A stretch of 64,000 bases of DNA. Source: JAGWBD01 sp965220615 (GTDB lineage: Bacteria > Chloroflexota > Anaerolineae > Aggregatilineales > Phototrophicaceae). Of the stretch, positions 43,499-52,755 are shown one piece after another. The stretch spans positions 1,178,001-1,242,000 of the forward strand of contig CBDCQL010000002.1 in the NCBI GenBank assembly GCA_965220615.1, written 5' to 3'. How positions within the stretch are numbered: the first letter of the stretch is position 1; the number at the start of each line of letters is the position of its first letter. The notes beneath the pieces were generated by a model, which saw only the letters and a program-made list of their open reading frames with translations, made no database searches and was not told where the DNA came from. The position numbers and the translations under genes were made by a program.

Positions 43499-44689
43499 TC
43501 ACAAAGGTATCGTGAGGCTGGTCAGGTCCCGCGGATAGTAGGTCATGACCTCGACGCCCTGTTCAGTTATCGCCACCGTGTCCGAGTGTCGGAAGCCACC
43601 CAGCACCGCATCATAGAGGCCAGGTTCCACTGTGAACACCATGCCGGGCAGCATGGGTGTGTCGTCACCGAAATCCAGGAAAGGGCCTTCATGGTAACGC
43701 AGACCGATGGTGTGGCCGCTGTGGTGTCGCCAATGAGACATCAGGTCGTGCTGCCGAAAGTACTCGAGAACAACGGCGTCGACCTTTGAACAGGGCGCGC
43801 CGGGTTCCATTGCGCCGATGGCCGCATCCTGCAGGGCGACCATGTGAGCGAACATGCGCTTGCAGGCGTCGTTGGGCTCGCCGAGAAACATGGTGCGCTC
43901 CAGCTCGGAATGGTAGCCCCAGACCATCGCGCTTGCCCCGGTCACCAGGACGTCGCCGGCCTGAAAGCGAATGTTGTTGGCAATGGCATGCGGAATGGCG
44001 GCGTTGCGACCGATCTGACCGCGATAACCGGCGTGGGCGCCGGAGCCGGAAAAGCCGCCCTGGGCGCGATAAACGGGGCCGATAGCTGCGTACATGGCCA
44101 GCGTTGCCTCGTTGCTGGCGCGCATCTCCACTTCGGTTTCCGACGCGCTGACTTTCGTGTAGTCCTGCAACAACTGGTGAGCCAGATTGCCCCAGCGGCA
44201 ACTCTCGCGGATGCAATTCAATTCCGCGGGACTCTTGACCGCCATCGATTCCTCGACAAAGGGGCGCACGTCACGCAGAACGACGTCGGCCACTTCGGAA
44301 AGCGCCGGCCCGCGGTAGCCAAAGATCCAGGGATAGCCATCGCCATCGCCCCCCGTTTCCCCCTGGACGCCCATGTCGGCCAGCAGGGCCGCCATCTGTT
44401 GCAAGGGATGAACCTTGTCCGGGTATTCGTCATAGTGGACAACACGCTCCACGTCTGCCTCGCCGCGGGCATGTTCAAATTCCAGGCGCGGCACAAACAG
44501 GGCGCGTTCGCCGGCGCTGTTCATGACGAAGCCAACAGGTCGCTCCGTCGGAATGAAATCAAAGCCGGCGTAGTACAGAATGTAGTCTCGCCCAAACAGG
44601 GTGACTCCGGCGAGGTCGCGTTCCGTCAGGTGTTCCAGCAGTCGATCACAGCGTTCCTGGCGTTCGGCCACCGTGATTTCCAGTTTCAT
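43499..44689 (-). CDS. M24/aminopeptidase-P-like protein with altered metal site
   Basis: The 396-residue protein has the creatinase-like N-domain and the pita-bread C-domain. Two of the five usual metal ligands are clear: His in HHSGHTIGLRYHEGP and Glu in VFTVEPGLY. The others are changed: the DxGA motif reads VTGASAMVWGYHSELERTM, and the last Glu (usually R-I-E-D-T) is Ser in FRHSDTVAI. It may therefore be a non-metal hydrolase such as creatinase-like enzymes, or use a different site. The start (ATG 44689) has AGGAG upstream. The gene is divergent from mtnA and precedes ggt. Confidence 0.85.
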   Translation of the reverse strand: MKLEITVAERQERCDRLLEHLTERDLAGVTLFGRDYILYYAGFDFIPTERPVGFVMNSAGERALFVPRLEFEHARGEADVERVVHYDEYPDKVHPLQQMAALLADMGVQGETGGDGDGYPWIFGYRGPALSEVADVVLRDVRPFVEESMAVKSPAELNCIRESCRWGNLAHQLLQDYTKVSASETEVEMRASNEATLAMYAAIGPVYRAQGGFSGSGAHAGYRGQIGRNAAIPHAIANNIRFQAGDVLVTGASAMVWGYHSELERTMFLGEPNDACKRMFAHMVALQDAAIGAMEPGAPCSKVDAVVLEYFRQHDLMSHWRHHSGHTIGLRYHEGPFLDFGDDTPMLPGMVFTVEPGLYDAVLGGFRHSDTVAITEQGVEVMTYYPRDLTSLTIPL

Positions 44690-44757
44690 TCCGTTCTCCT
44701 CAAGTTCAATGCAGGCCGCATTGTAGCGGAGGCAGAAGGTGCGGGCGACTGCCGGAA

Positions 44758-44786
44758 TTGCCGCCGGTTTGAACGCAGGCTACACT
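44758..44786 (+). promoter_or_regulatory. putative sigma70-type promoter of mtnA
   Basis: TTGCCG (44758-44763) and TACACT (44781-44786) are 17 bases apart. The predicted transcription start is within a few bases of the ATG at 44798, so the mRNA would be nearly leaderless. Confidence 0.4.
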
Positions 44787-44797
44787 GGAAAGTGCCA

Positions 44798-45877
<1,080 letters not shown>

Positions 45878-45890
45878 CCTCGCCCTACGC

Positions 45891-46835
45891 ATGCGCGCCC
45901 TGATGATCTTTCTGGACGGCATCGGTCTTGGGCCAGACGATTCGGAGACCAACCCCTTCGCCGCCGCCAACACCCCGACGCTAAACTTGCTGGCAAACGG
46001 GCATCGCTGGCTGGCGAACACCGGGCGGCAGGTGAGCGAGCGCGCTGTGTTTCTTCCCGCAGATCCCTGCATGGGCGTCCCGGGTCGGCCGCAAAGCGCG
46101 ACCGGTCAGGCCAGTATTTTCACCGGCCGCAACGTGCCGCAGCTGTTGGGCAAGCATTACGGGCCAAAACCGGACAAGGAGACGCGGGCCCTGCTCGCCA
46201 AGGACAATCTCTTCAAACAGATCGTATCACGGGGAAAGACCGCGACCTTGCTCGAGGCCTACCCGGCCTCCTGGCACCGGGCGATCGACAGCGGCCGTCG
46301 TCTGCGTTCCAGCTACCAACTCGCCGCTCACGAGGCCGGCGTTCGTATCCTGAATCAGGAGGACCTGCTGCGTGGAGACGCCCTTCCGGTTGACTGGACG
46401 GGCGAGCACTGGCCGCGCAACCAGGGGCGGGAAACCATTCCCCGTCGCAGCCCGCGCGACGCCGGAAAGCACCTGGTCCGTCTGGCGCAGCGCCATACTT
46501 TCTCGCTTTTCGCCCACTGGCCCAGTGACGTCATCGGCCACCGGGGAAAGCTGGACGAGGCCATTTCCCTGCTGGAGCGCTTCGACGACGTGATGGCCGG
46601 CGTCCTGGAGGCCTGGGATGACAGCCAGGGGATGATCGTCATCTGCAGCGACCACGGCAACATGGAACGCATCGGCGACCGGCGTCATACGCTCAATGAC
46701 GTGCCTGTCGCGGTCATTGGCGTGGGCCGGAAGCGTTTTGACGAGAGTTTTCGCAGTCTGGCGGACATCGCTCCCCGCATTCTTGACGCCCTGTTTGCCA
46801 AGGAAACGATTCCGGGACGCGCGTCTGCGAACTGA
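45891..46835 (+). CDS. alkaline-phosphatase/iPGM-fold metalloenzyme
   Basis: The 314-residue protein begins ALMIFLDGIGLGPDD, the first metal-binding loop of the alkaline phosphatase/independent phosphoglycerate mutase superfamily. It continues with RPQSATGQASIFTGRN (the catalytic Ser/Thr loop) and ends with IVICSDHGNMERIGDRRHT (the second metal cluster). It is shorter than true iPGM (about 510) and lacks its transferase insert, so it is more likely a phosphatase or phosphopentomutase-like enzyme. It is probably cotranscribed with mtnA and might act on a pathway intermediate. Confidence 0.8.
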   Translation: MRALMIFLDGIGLGPDDSETNPFAAANTPTLNLLANGHRWLANTGRQVSERAVFLPADPCMGVPGRPQSATGQASIFTGRNVPQLLGKHYGPKPDKETRALLAKDNLFKQIVSRGKTATLLEAYPASWHRAIDSGRRLRSSYQLAAHEAGVRILNQEDLLRGDALPVDWTGEHWPRNQGRETIPRRSPRDAGKHLVRLAQRHTFSLFAHWPSDVIGHRGKLDEAISLLERFDDVMAGVLEAWDDSQGMIVICSDHGNMERIGDRRHTLNDVPVAVIGVGRKRFDESFRSLADIAPRILDALFAKETIPGRASAN

Positions 46836-46847
46836 AGGGCAGCGGCG

Positions 46848-47975
46848 TTAGCCAGCACCGAGGTTTTCGAGCAGCAATACGAACATTTTTCCGCCCAGTG
46901 CGTTGCCTTGCGTTGCCACCCAGGGCTTGGCGATGACGTCCGGCAGGCCATTTCCTGTTAAGTCGCCAACCACAGCTTCATGCCCGCCCAGACCGGCATC
47001 GAGAATGACGTGTTCCTGCCAGGCGCCGCCGACACCGTCCAAGTTCTCCTGGATGAACCAGCGTGGCCGGCCGTCTCCGGCCACGTGCTCCATTTCACAG
47101 ACGAAGATGTCGCAATCGCCGTCGCCGTCAAGGTCACCGACGTACAAACTGTGATAGGCGCCCCGCCGCGTCGCGTCGCCATTCTGTATATCATGGCGAC
47201 GCCAGTTTTGGCCCCGGCCATCGAGGTTTTCCATCCACCACAGCTTGCCACCCGGTATTTCGGCATCGCAAAACACAATGTCGTTGCGCCCGTTGCGATT
47301 CATGTCGCAAACGACTGCTCGGGTGGCGTCAAAAGCAAAATAAGGCCGGAATTCCGGCGGAGGGTACGACGTTGGGCCGATCGGGCGCACCTGCCAGAAG
47401 CTGGCGTCGCCCTGTACGTTTTCGAACCAGACGTTGCTGCGCACGATATCGAGCGACCCGTTGCCGGTCAGGTCGCCAACGGCGGCGCCGGCGTGTACCG
47501 CCGGACCAATAACAGACCAGGGCCACTTTTCCTCCGGTGAGTTCGGAATCCTGTACCAGCGCAAGTCGTTGCGGTCCGACATGGTGATGACCTCCGCCCG
47601 GCCGTCGCCGTCCAGATCGGCGGCGAGCACGTCGTGAACGCCCTCAAGGGCGGGATCGAAAACGATTCGTTCGAAGGGACGTTCCGGGTGACGCGAATTG
47701 CGGTACCAGGCGCCGCCGGTGACCAGGTCCGGCCAGCCGTCGCCATCCACGTCCAGCACGCAAGCGCCGACGTCGGAGGGTGAGTCTTCCCCCAGGACGT
47801 GTCGAGTCCAGCTGCCATCCGCCTGCCGCCGGTAACGAAAGATGGTCCCGAATTGCTGGCCGGTCACGAACTCGGGAGTCCCGTCGCGGTCAAAATCAGC
47901 GAGCGCCGTTTGCGCGTAGAAGCGCCCTGGCAGGGTATCGTCAATCAAATGCTGGCGGAAGCGGAAGCGGGTCAT
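46848..47975 (-). CDS. FG-GAP/VCBS-repeat beta-propeller protein, no signal peptide
   Basis: The 375-residue protein consists of repeated blades with calcium-binding loops of the DxDxDG type: ADFDRDGTPEF, LDVDGDGWPDLV, ADLDGDGRAEVI, GDLTGNGSLDIV, GDLDGDGDCDIF and GDLTGNGLPDVI. A full propeller is likely. It starts MTRFRFRQHL with no signal peptide or anchor, which is unusual as most such proteins are secreted. The N-terminus is well set by GGGGGGACAGG before ATG 47975. It is the last gene of the sulfatase/VCBS run. Function unknown; a carbohydrate-binding scaffold is a reasonable guess. Confidence 0.85.
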   Translation of the reverse strand: MTRFRFRQHLIDDTLPGRFYAQTALADFDRDGTPEFVTGQQFGTIFRYRRQADGSWTRHVLGEDSPSDVGACVLDVDGDGWPDLVTGGAWYRNSRHPERPFERIVFDPALEGVHDVLAADLDGDGRAEVITMSDRNDLRWYRIPNSPEEKWPWSVIGPAVHAGAAVGDLTGNGSLDIVRSNVWFENVQGDASFWQVRPIGPTSYPPPEFRPYFAFDATRAVVCDMNRNGRNDIVFCDAEIPGGKLWWMENLDGRGQNWRRHDIQNGDATRRGAYHSLYVGDLDGDGDCDIFVCEMEHVAGDGRPRWFIQENLDGVGGAWQEHVILDAGLGGHEAVVGDLTGNGLPDVIAKPWVATQGNALGGKMFVLLLENLGAG

Positions 47976-47989
47976 CCTGTCCCCCCGTA

Positions 47990-49132
47990 TCAGTCAAATT
48001 CAGGAAGCCACAGATGGATCGCATCGACGTCGGACGGGCGGGGCACGTCGGAGCGCAGGTTGCGAAAGGGCTTGCAAACTATCCCTGTCACACCGTCAAG
48101 CCGAATAACCCTGGACTCGTGCGTGCCCAGTCCCACGTCAATGATCTGCTCATGCAAACGCCCCTGTCGGTTGTACCAGATGCGCTGGGCCGGCAGATGT
48201 TCATCCTGTCCTGTGGGGTCTCCCAGTTCACCCACGAACAGGTCTGGCGCTCCGTCACCATCGAAATCCGCAACGATCAGGGAGTGCGGGTCAAGCAGAT
48301 CATCGCGCAAGGTTTCCACATGCCACAGCGCGGTCATGTCATCGCCGGGACGGCAGCGCGCCACACGGCCAAAACGACTACGCCCCTGACGCGGCCCGTA
48401 GATGGTCGCGTCGCCTTCCGACAAAATGATTTCCGGTCTGCCATCTCCCCTGAAATCAGCGACGGCCACGCGCGGTGAAAGGAATCCTTCGGCGAAGGGG
48501 TAGCGCTGCCAGTCTCCGCCGGGATGCGGTGGAGGACGATACCAGGACTGCCCGGCCACGAGCTCCAGACGCCCGTCGCCATCCAGGTCCGCGGCGGCGA
48601 GGCCCTCCTCGCGCAATCCGCCGGCAACGACCTGCACGTGAGGCCAGGGCGAAACGGTCGGGTCCCCGGGCACCGGCGCACAGAACAGGGAGTCTCCCAG
48701 CTGGTTCCAGAAGTACACCTCCGGCCGGCCGTCGCCGTCGATATCCGCCACCAACTGGTCATGGGACATGGGGCCCGGCATGCGGAAGATCTCTCGCCCG
48801 ATCCAGGGTTGGGTGGGATCTTTCGGGTTTTCCCACCAAAAGACGCAATTGTCGTTCGCCGGCGTGCCGGCCACGAAGTCCAGCCGCCCGTTGCCGTTGA
48901 TGTCGGCGAGGAAGCCGCCGGCCGCCAGGGGCTGCCCCTCGCAAATGACGTGGCGCTGCCAGCTGCCGTCTGGCGCACGACCCAGCCAGAACAATTCCGC
49001 ATGCGGCCCGCGACTGGCAATGACGATGTCCTCGACGCCATTCCCGCTGACGTCTCCAACGACGCAGATCGTGCGCTCGCCCGGCGCTCCGCTGTAGATT
49101 TGCTGGCGTCGCCAGCGCGGCAGTTCAGGCAT
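47990..49132 (-). CDS. FG-GAP/VCBS-repeat beta-propeller protein, no signal peptide
   Basis: This 380-residue paralogue has the same repeats (GDVSGNGVEDIV, ADINGNGRLDFV, ADIDGDGRPEVY, ADLDGDGRLELV, ADFRGDGRPEII, ADFDGDGAPDLF). It ends with GTHESRVIRLDGVTGIVCKPF, a closing segment also seen in its neighbours. It begins MPELPRWRRQQIYSG with no signal peptide. ATG 49132 overlaps the sulfatase stop by 8 nt, so both are made together. The close genetic link suggests that the propeller helps the sulfatase bind its substrate or forms a complex with it. No homologue of known function is recognised. Confidence 0.85.
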   Translation of the reverse strand: MPELPRWRRQQIYSGAPGERTICVVGDVSGNGVEDIVIASRGPHAELFWLGRAPDGSWQRHVICEGQPLAAGGFLADINGNGRLDFVAGTPANDNCVFWWENPKDPTQPWIGREIFRMPGPMSHDQLVADIDGDGRPEVYFWNQLGDSLFCAPVPGDPTVSPWPHVQVVAGGLREEGLAAADLDGDGRLELVAGQSWYRPPPHPGGDWQRYPFAEGFLSPRVAVADFRGDGRPEIILSEGDATIYGPRQGRSRFGRVARCRPGDDMTALWHVETLRDDLLDPHSLIVADFDGDGAPDLFVGELGDPTGQDEHLPAQRIWYNRQGRLHEQIIDVGLGTHESRVIRLDGVTGIVCKPFRNLRSDVPRPSDVDAIHLWLPEFD

Positions 49133-50480
49133 GCCTTTGCTCCCACTCTTCCGCCGTCAACAAGGGTTCACCTGGCGACATACTGTCCGGGTTGTTTACC
49201 AGCGATCCTGGCGGCGCAGGCATTCGCCCCCTGAGGAGGGAATCATCGCTCGCCTGCATCCAGCGCTCCAGTCCACGGCGACATTCCTCCAGCACATCCT
49301 TGTGTGCGGGGTCCAACGCCAGATTCAACCTTTCCGCCGGGTCCAGCACCAGGTCATGCAGGCGTTCTTCAGCGAGCTCAAGCGCCGGCCAGCCGGACTT
49401 CATCCACAAGGATTTCGAGGGGCTGTCCTCCACGTTGCACAGGACCGGTTCCGGCCGCGAATCAAAGCGTCGAATGTACTTCCAGCGTTCGCTGCGCAGG
49501 GAGCGTTGCGGCTCCCAGGCGGCGTGGTAGTTGATTTCTGCGTACAGGGCCTCGTGCAATTGTTTGCGATTTCCGCGCAGGAGGGGCAGCAGCGACTTCC
49601 CCTGCAGCCAGTCCGGCAACGGTATTTCCAGCAGGTCACAGAGCGTTGGAAAAAGGTCCAGGTGCGAGACCTGGGCATCCACTTCATGCCCGGCTTCAAA
49701 CCCTCCCGGACCGCTCATGATCAGGGGGACGCCCAGCCCCAGGTCACTCAGGGTGCATTTCATGCCGGGGAAGGGCGGGCCATGGTCGCTGGTAAAGATG
49801 ACCAGCGTGTCGTCCCTCAAACCAGTCGCCGCCAGGCAGTCAAGCACGGTGCCGATGCCCTCGTCCAGCATGCCCAGACTGGCGCGGAACCCTGCCAGGT
49901 CACCCCGCGCGACAGGCGGATTTCCCACCGACGATTCACCAGGGCCGTTTGTATCCACCCGGTCCGCTTGTGGAAATGGCCGATGGGTCTCAAAGAAACC
50001 GAGGGAGAGAAAGAAGGGCTGTTCTGGCGGGTTCCGGAAAAACTCACAGGCGGCCTGCACGACAGCTCCCGCCTGGGGCGCGTCAAGGACCGTGCCCGGC
50101 GGATGGCCCGATGGCGCCGTCCCCAACGCCGCAAGGTGATCGTAGCCGAGTACGCTGACGTCGCGCGCCAGGTGCTGTACTCCTACCAGGGCGGTGAAAT
50201 ACCCGGATGCCTTCAGCGTATGGCAAAGGTGCTGCCGATAGTCGTTTAGGGCGAAGCCGCGATGTGCCAGACCGGTCATGCCGCAACGGTGGGGCATCTG
50301 GCCGGTCATAAGTCCGGCGCGGGCCGGCGAGCACATGGGCGCGACGCAAAAGCAATTGCGAAAGTTGCCCCCTTCCCGGGCCAGTTGCATCAGGGCGGGC
50401 GTACGCACGTTGTGTCCCAGTGGCTCAATCCAGCGACCGGTATCGTGCGAGTGGATGAGGATGATGTTTGGTCGACTCAC
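49125..50480 (-). CDS. type I sulfatase, apparently cytoplasmic
   Basis: This 451-residue arylsulfatase-family enzyme has the formylglycine motif CSPAR (Cys50), with the following GLMTGQMPHRCG, and the N-terminal metal site in IILIHSHDTGRWIEPLG, a form common in environmental sulfatases. The second metal site is in VIFTSDHGPPFPG. GTG 50480 overlaps the previous gene as GTGA, and the stop overlaps the next by 8 nt. No signal peptide is seen. It differs in subfamily from the sulfatase at 17037. Probable role: removal of sulfate from an imported oligosaccharide or glycoconjugate. Confidence 0.9.
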   Translation of the reverse strand: MSRPNIILIHSHDTGRWIEPLGHNVRTPALMQLAREGGNFRNCFCVAPMCSPARAGLMTGQMPHRCGMTGLAHRGFALNDYRQHLCHTLKASGYFTALVGVQHLARDVSVLGYDHLAALGTAPSGHPPGTVLDAPQAGAVVQAACEFFRNPPEQPFFLSLGFFETHRPFPQADRVDTNGPGESSVGNPPVARGDLAGFRASLGMLDEGIGTVLDCLAATGLRDDTLVIFTSDHGPPFPGMKCTLSDLGLGVPLIMSGPGGFEAGHEVDAQVSHLDLFPTLCDLLEIPLPDWLQGKSLLPLLRGNRKQLHEALYAEINYHAAWEPQRSLRSERWKYIRRFDSRPEPVLCNVEDSPSKSLWMKSGWPALELAEERLHDLVLDPAERLNLALDPAHKDVLEECRRGLERWMQASDDSLLRGRMPAPPGSLVNNPDSMSPGEPLLTAEEWEQRHA

Positions 50481-52708
50481 CTACCGTCCCCGTTGGCGGC
50501 TGTCCACAGATGGACGTAGCGACTGTCGCGCCAGCCGTGGCTTACGATTCCCTGCACCCCCGGCGCCAGGGTGATCAGGCGGGTACCGTCGTGATGTTCA
50601 AAGCGATTGTCCAGTTCCCGCCTCTTCCATGCTCTGCCCTGCCCGTCGGCCTTGCTGTAAACGTAGAGCTTGCACTGGTTGCGATAGGGCCAGAAGGGAT
50701 CGTGCTCGGCCGCAATGACTTCGGGCTGGCCGTCTCCGTCCAGGTCAGCCACCTCCACGGAATGCGGGCAGCGCATGATGTCGATGACGTGCATGGGCCA
50801 GGGGACGTCACGCGGGTCCGGCGGGCATTCAAACCAGGCAAGCCTGGAGAAAGGCGCGACCCGATTCTTGAAGTCCAGCACTTCCTCACCGAGGACAACA
50901 TCCAAACGCCCGTCCCCGTTGATATCCTGTACCCGCAGGCGCGCGCTGTAGAAGTCCGCGTCGCCGACGAAACGGTGAGGGCGGAAATTGCCATCGCCCA
51001 GGTTTTCCAGCCAGTAGGGTCCGGCCACCACGTCCAGCAGCCCGTTCCCGGTCAGGTCGACGGGGATCATTTCCTCGCCGTAGATAATTTCCGCCAGGGT
51101 GCGTTGGGACCAGGGGCCGGAGCGCGGGTCCTGCGGCACCTCAAAGAGTTGAGGATAGTGGTCCCTGCCCTGGTTGGCACTGTGCCAGGATGCGATCATG
51201 GCCAATCCTCCGCCGGGCAAGAGTGGCGCGATCGCATTGCCGTGCGGCCAGTCTCCACCGCCCACCCCGATCGGGTAAACGCTCCACTCGCCCTGCAGAG
51301 GGTCGATAGCCTTTAGCCACACCAGTTCGTTCGACAACCCCGGCGCATCGGCCTCCATGCCCTCGGCGGGCGTTCTGGTGGCGATCAATTCGTTTTGCCC
51401 GTCGCCATCCAGATCATACGCGGCAATGACCTGCGCAACTCCTGGAATGAGACGCCGTTGCCAGCCCGGATTACGATACCACCAGCGGGCACAAATGACG
51501 TCTTCCAGACCATCGCCATCCACGTCTGCGGCGAGGATGTCCGTGCCGGTCGCCGGTTTGTCGCGATCGATGAAGACGTGCTTCCAGTCCTTCAGCGGGT
51601 TCCGGTTGTCTTCAGCGGCCTTCCAGATAGTCACCCGCGGGCGCCAGCACTCCTTTCCCACGATCTCTATGACGCCGTCGCCATCAATGTCAATGGCCGC
51701 GCCCTCGTGTGTACCGGCCCCCTGGGCCAGCATCTCACGCTCCCAGCTGCGGCCATTGTCCGGCGAGGTGTAAAGAAGCAGACGCGCGGCGTGGTTGTAG
51801 GGCGGGCTCCAGCCGCCCTGGGCCATTTCCCCGACAAAGATCTTGGTCGCGTCGCCATCCTTCCAGGCAGTGAGCGAATGGGAATAGAGCAAGGGGGTGT
51901 CCTCCAGGCGATGTTCTACCCAGGGGCGATCCGGATTTCCGGCCAGACGATTTTCGAACCAGGACAGACGGCCGTCCATGTATTCAGAGTCGGTGATCAC
52001 CAGGTCGTCATGGCCGTTGCCGGTGATGTCGATGGCAGCGACGCGACACATTTCGCGAAATGACGGCGCCCAGGTGCGCATCTCCCAGAGGCCGGACCAG
52101 GGGCCGTCGGCCGGCATGCTGAGCCAGACGGGACCGGCAACGATTTCCAGACGGCCATCGCCGTCGAGGTCCGAGGCGGTTATGCCTTCCGTGAAGGTGC
52201 CGCTCATGGCCTCGTGTTTGCGCCAGGGCGCAGACGAGTCGTCGTCAGGCTTGTATACGAAAATGCCGGGGACCGGACAATAGGCGGCATTGGCCACCAG
52301 TTCATTACGGCCATCGCCATCGACGTCCGCGAAGCAGACGTCGTGCGCGCCGCCATTGCAATGGGGGTCGATGACGTGCATCGTCCAGGGACCGTCAAGC
52401 GTGTCCCCGGGCCGGAAGCGCACAATCATCCAGCGATCGTCGTGATCGGGGTCTTTCAGACCGCAGACCGCTTCCAGAACGCCGTCCTCGGCGATATCTT
52501 CCAGCACGAGGCCGACGTGCACGTGGCCTTCCGCAACGACGCCCTTCTCCAACGTGTCCGGCCGGTACCAGAGCAGGCCACCCTCGCCACCGACCAGCAA
52601 TTCTATGTGTCCGTCTCCGTCAACGTCGCCCGCCGCCAGCGCTCCCAACATTTCTACCGGTGGATCGCTGTCTAGCACGAGCAGTTCCCAGGCGCTCCTG
52701 TTCGACAT
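50477..52708 (-). CDS. double FG-GAP/VCBS-repeat protein (two propellers in one chain)
   Basis: The 743-residue protein is about twice the size of its two neighbours. Calcium-loop repeats run throughout (GDVDGDGHIELLV, ADVDGDGRNELV, SDLDGDGRLEIV, IDITGNGHDDLV, IDIDGDGVIEIV, ADVDGDGLEDVI, YDLDGDGQNELI, VDLTGNGLLDVV, QDINGDGRLDVV, ADLDGDGQPEVI). The closing HE-type segment appears twice, as GTHEGAAIDIDG and HHDGTRLITLAPG, which supports a fused pair. ATG 52708 has GAGGAG upstream; the longer frame is rejected. No signal peptide is present. It precedes the sulfatase in the operon. Function unknown. Confidence 0.83.
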   Translation of the reverse strand: MSNRSAWELLVLDSDPPVEMLGALAAGDVDGDGHIELLVGGEGGLLWYRPDTLEKGVVAEGHVHVGLVLEDIAEDGVLEAVCGLKDPDHDDRWMIVRFRPGDTLDGPWTMHVIDPHCNGGAHDVCFADVDGDGRNELVANAAYCPVPGIFVYKPDDDSSAPWRKHEAMSGTFTEGITASDLDGDGRLEIVAGPVWLSMPADGPWSGLWEMRTWAPSFREMCRVAAIDITGNGHDDLVITDSEYMDGRLSWFENRLAGNPDRPWVEHRLEDTPLLYSHSLTAWKDGDATKIFVGEMAQGGWSPPYNHAARLLLYTSPDNGRSWEREMLAQGAGTHEGAAIDIDGDGVIEIVGKECWRPRVTIWKAAEDNRNPLKDWKHVFIDRDKPATGTDILAADVDGDGLEDVICARWWYRNPGWQRRLIPGVAQVIAAYDLDGDGQNELIATRTPAEGMEADAPGLSNELVWLKAIDPLQGEWSVYPIGVGGGDWPHGNAIAPLLPGGGLAMIASWHSANQGRDHYPQLFEVPQDPRSGPWSQRTLAEIIYGEEMIPVDLTGNGLLDVVAGPYWLENLGDGNFRPHRFVGDADFYSARLRVQDINGDGRLDVVLGEEVLDFKNRVAPFSRLAWFECPPDPRDVPWPMHVIDIMRCPHSVEVADLDGDGQPEVIAAEHDPFWPYRNQCKLYVYSKADGQGRAWKRRELDNRFEHHDGTRLITLAPGVQGIVSHGWRDSRYVHLWTAANGDGR

Positions 52709-52755
52709 TGCATGACTCCTCGCCCTGCTGTCTGTATTTCCAACCCGTTTACAGG

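Noticed and set aside
43844..44797. N-terminal extension of mtnA in frame
   Set aside because: It is antisense to the M24 gene and has no MtnA similarity; the family start fits ATG 44798.
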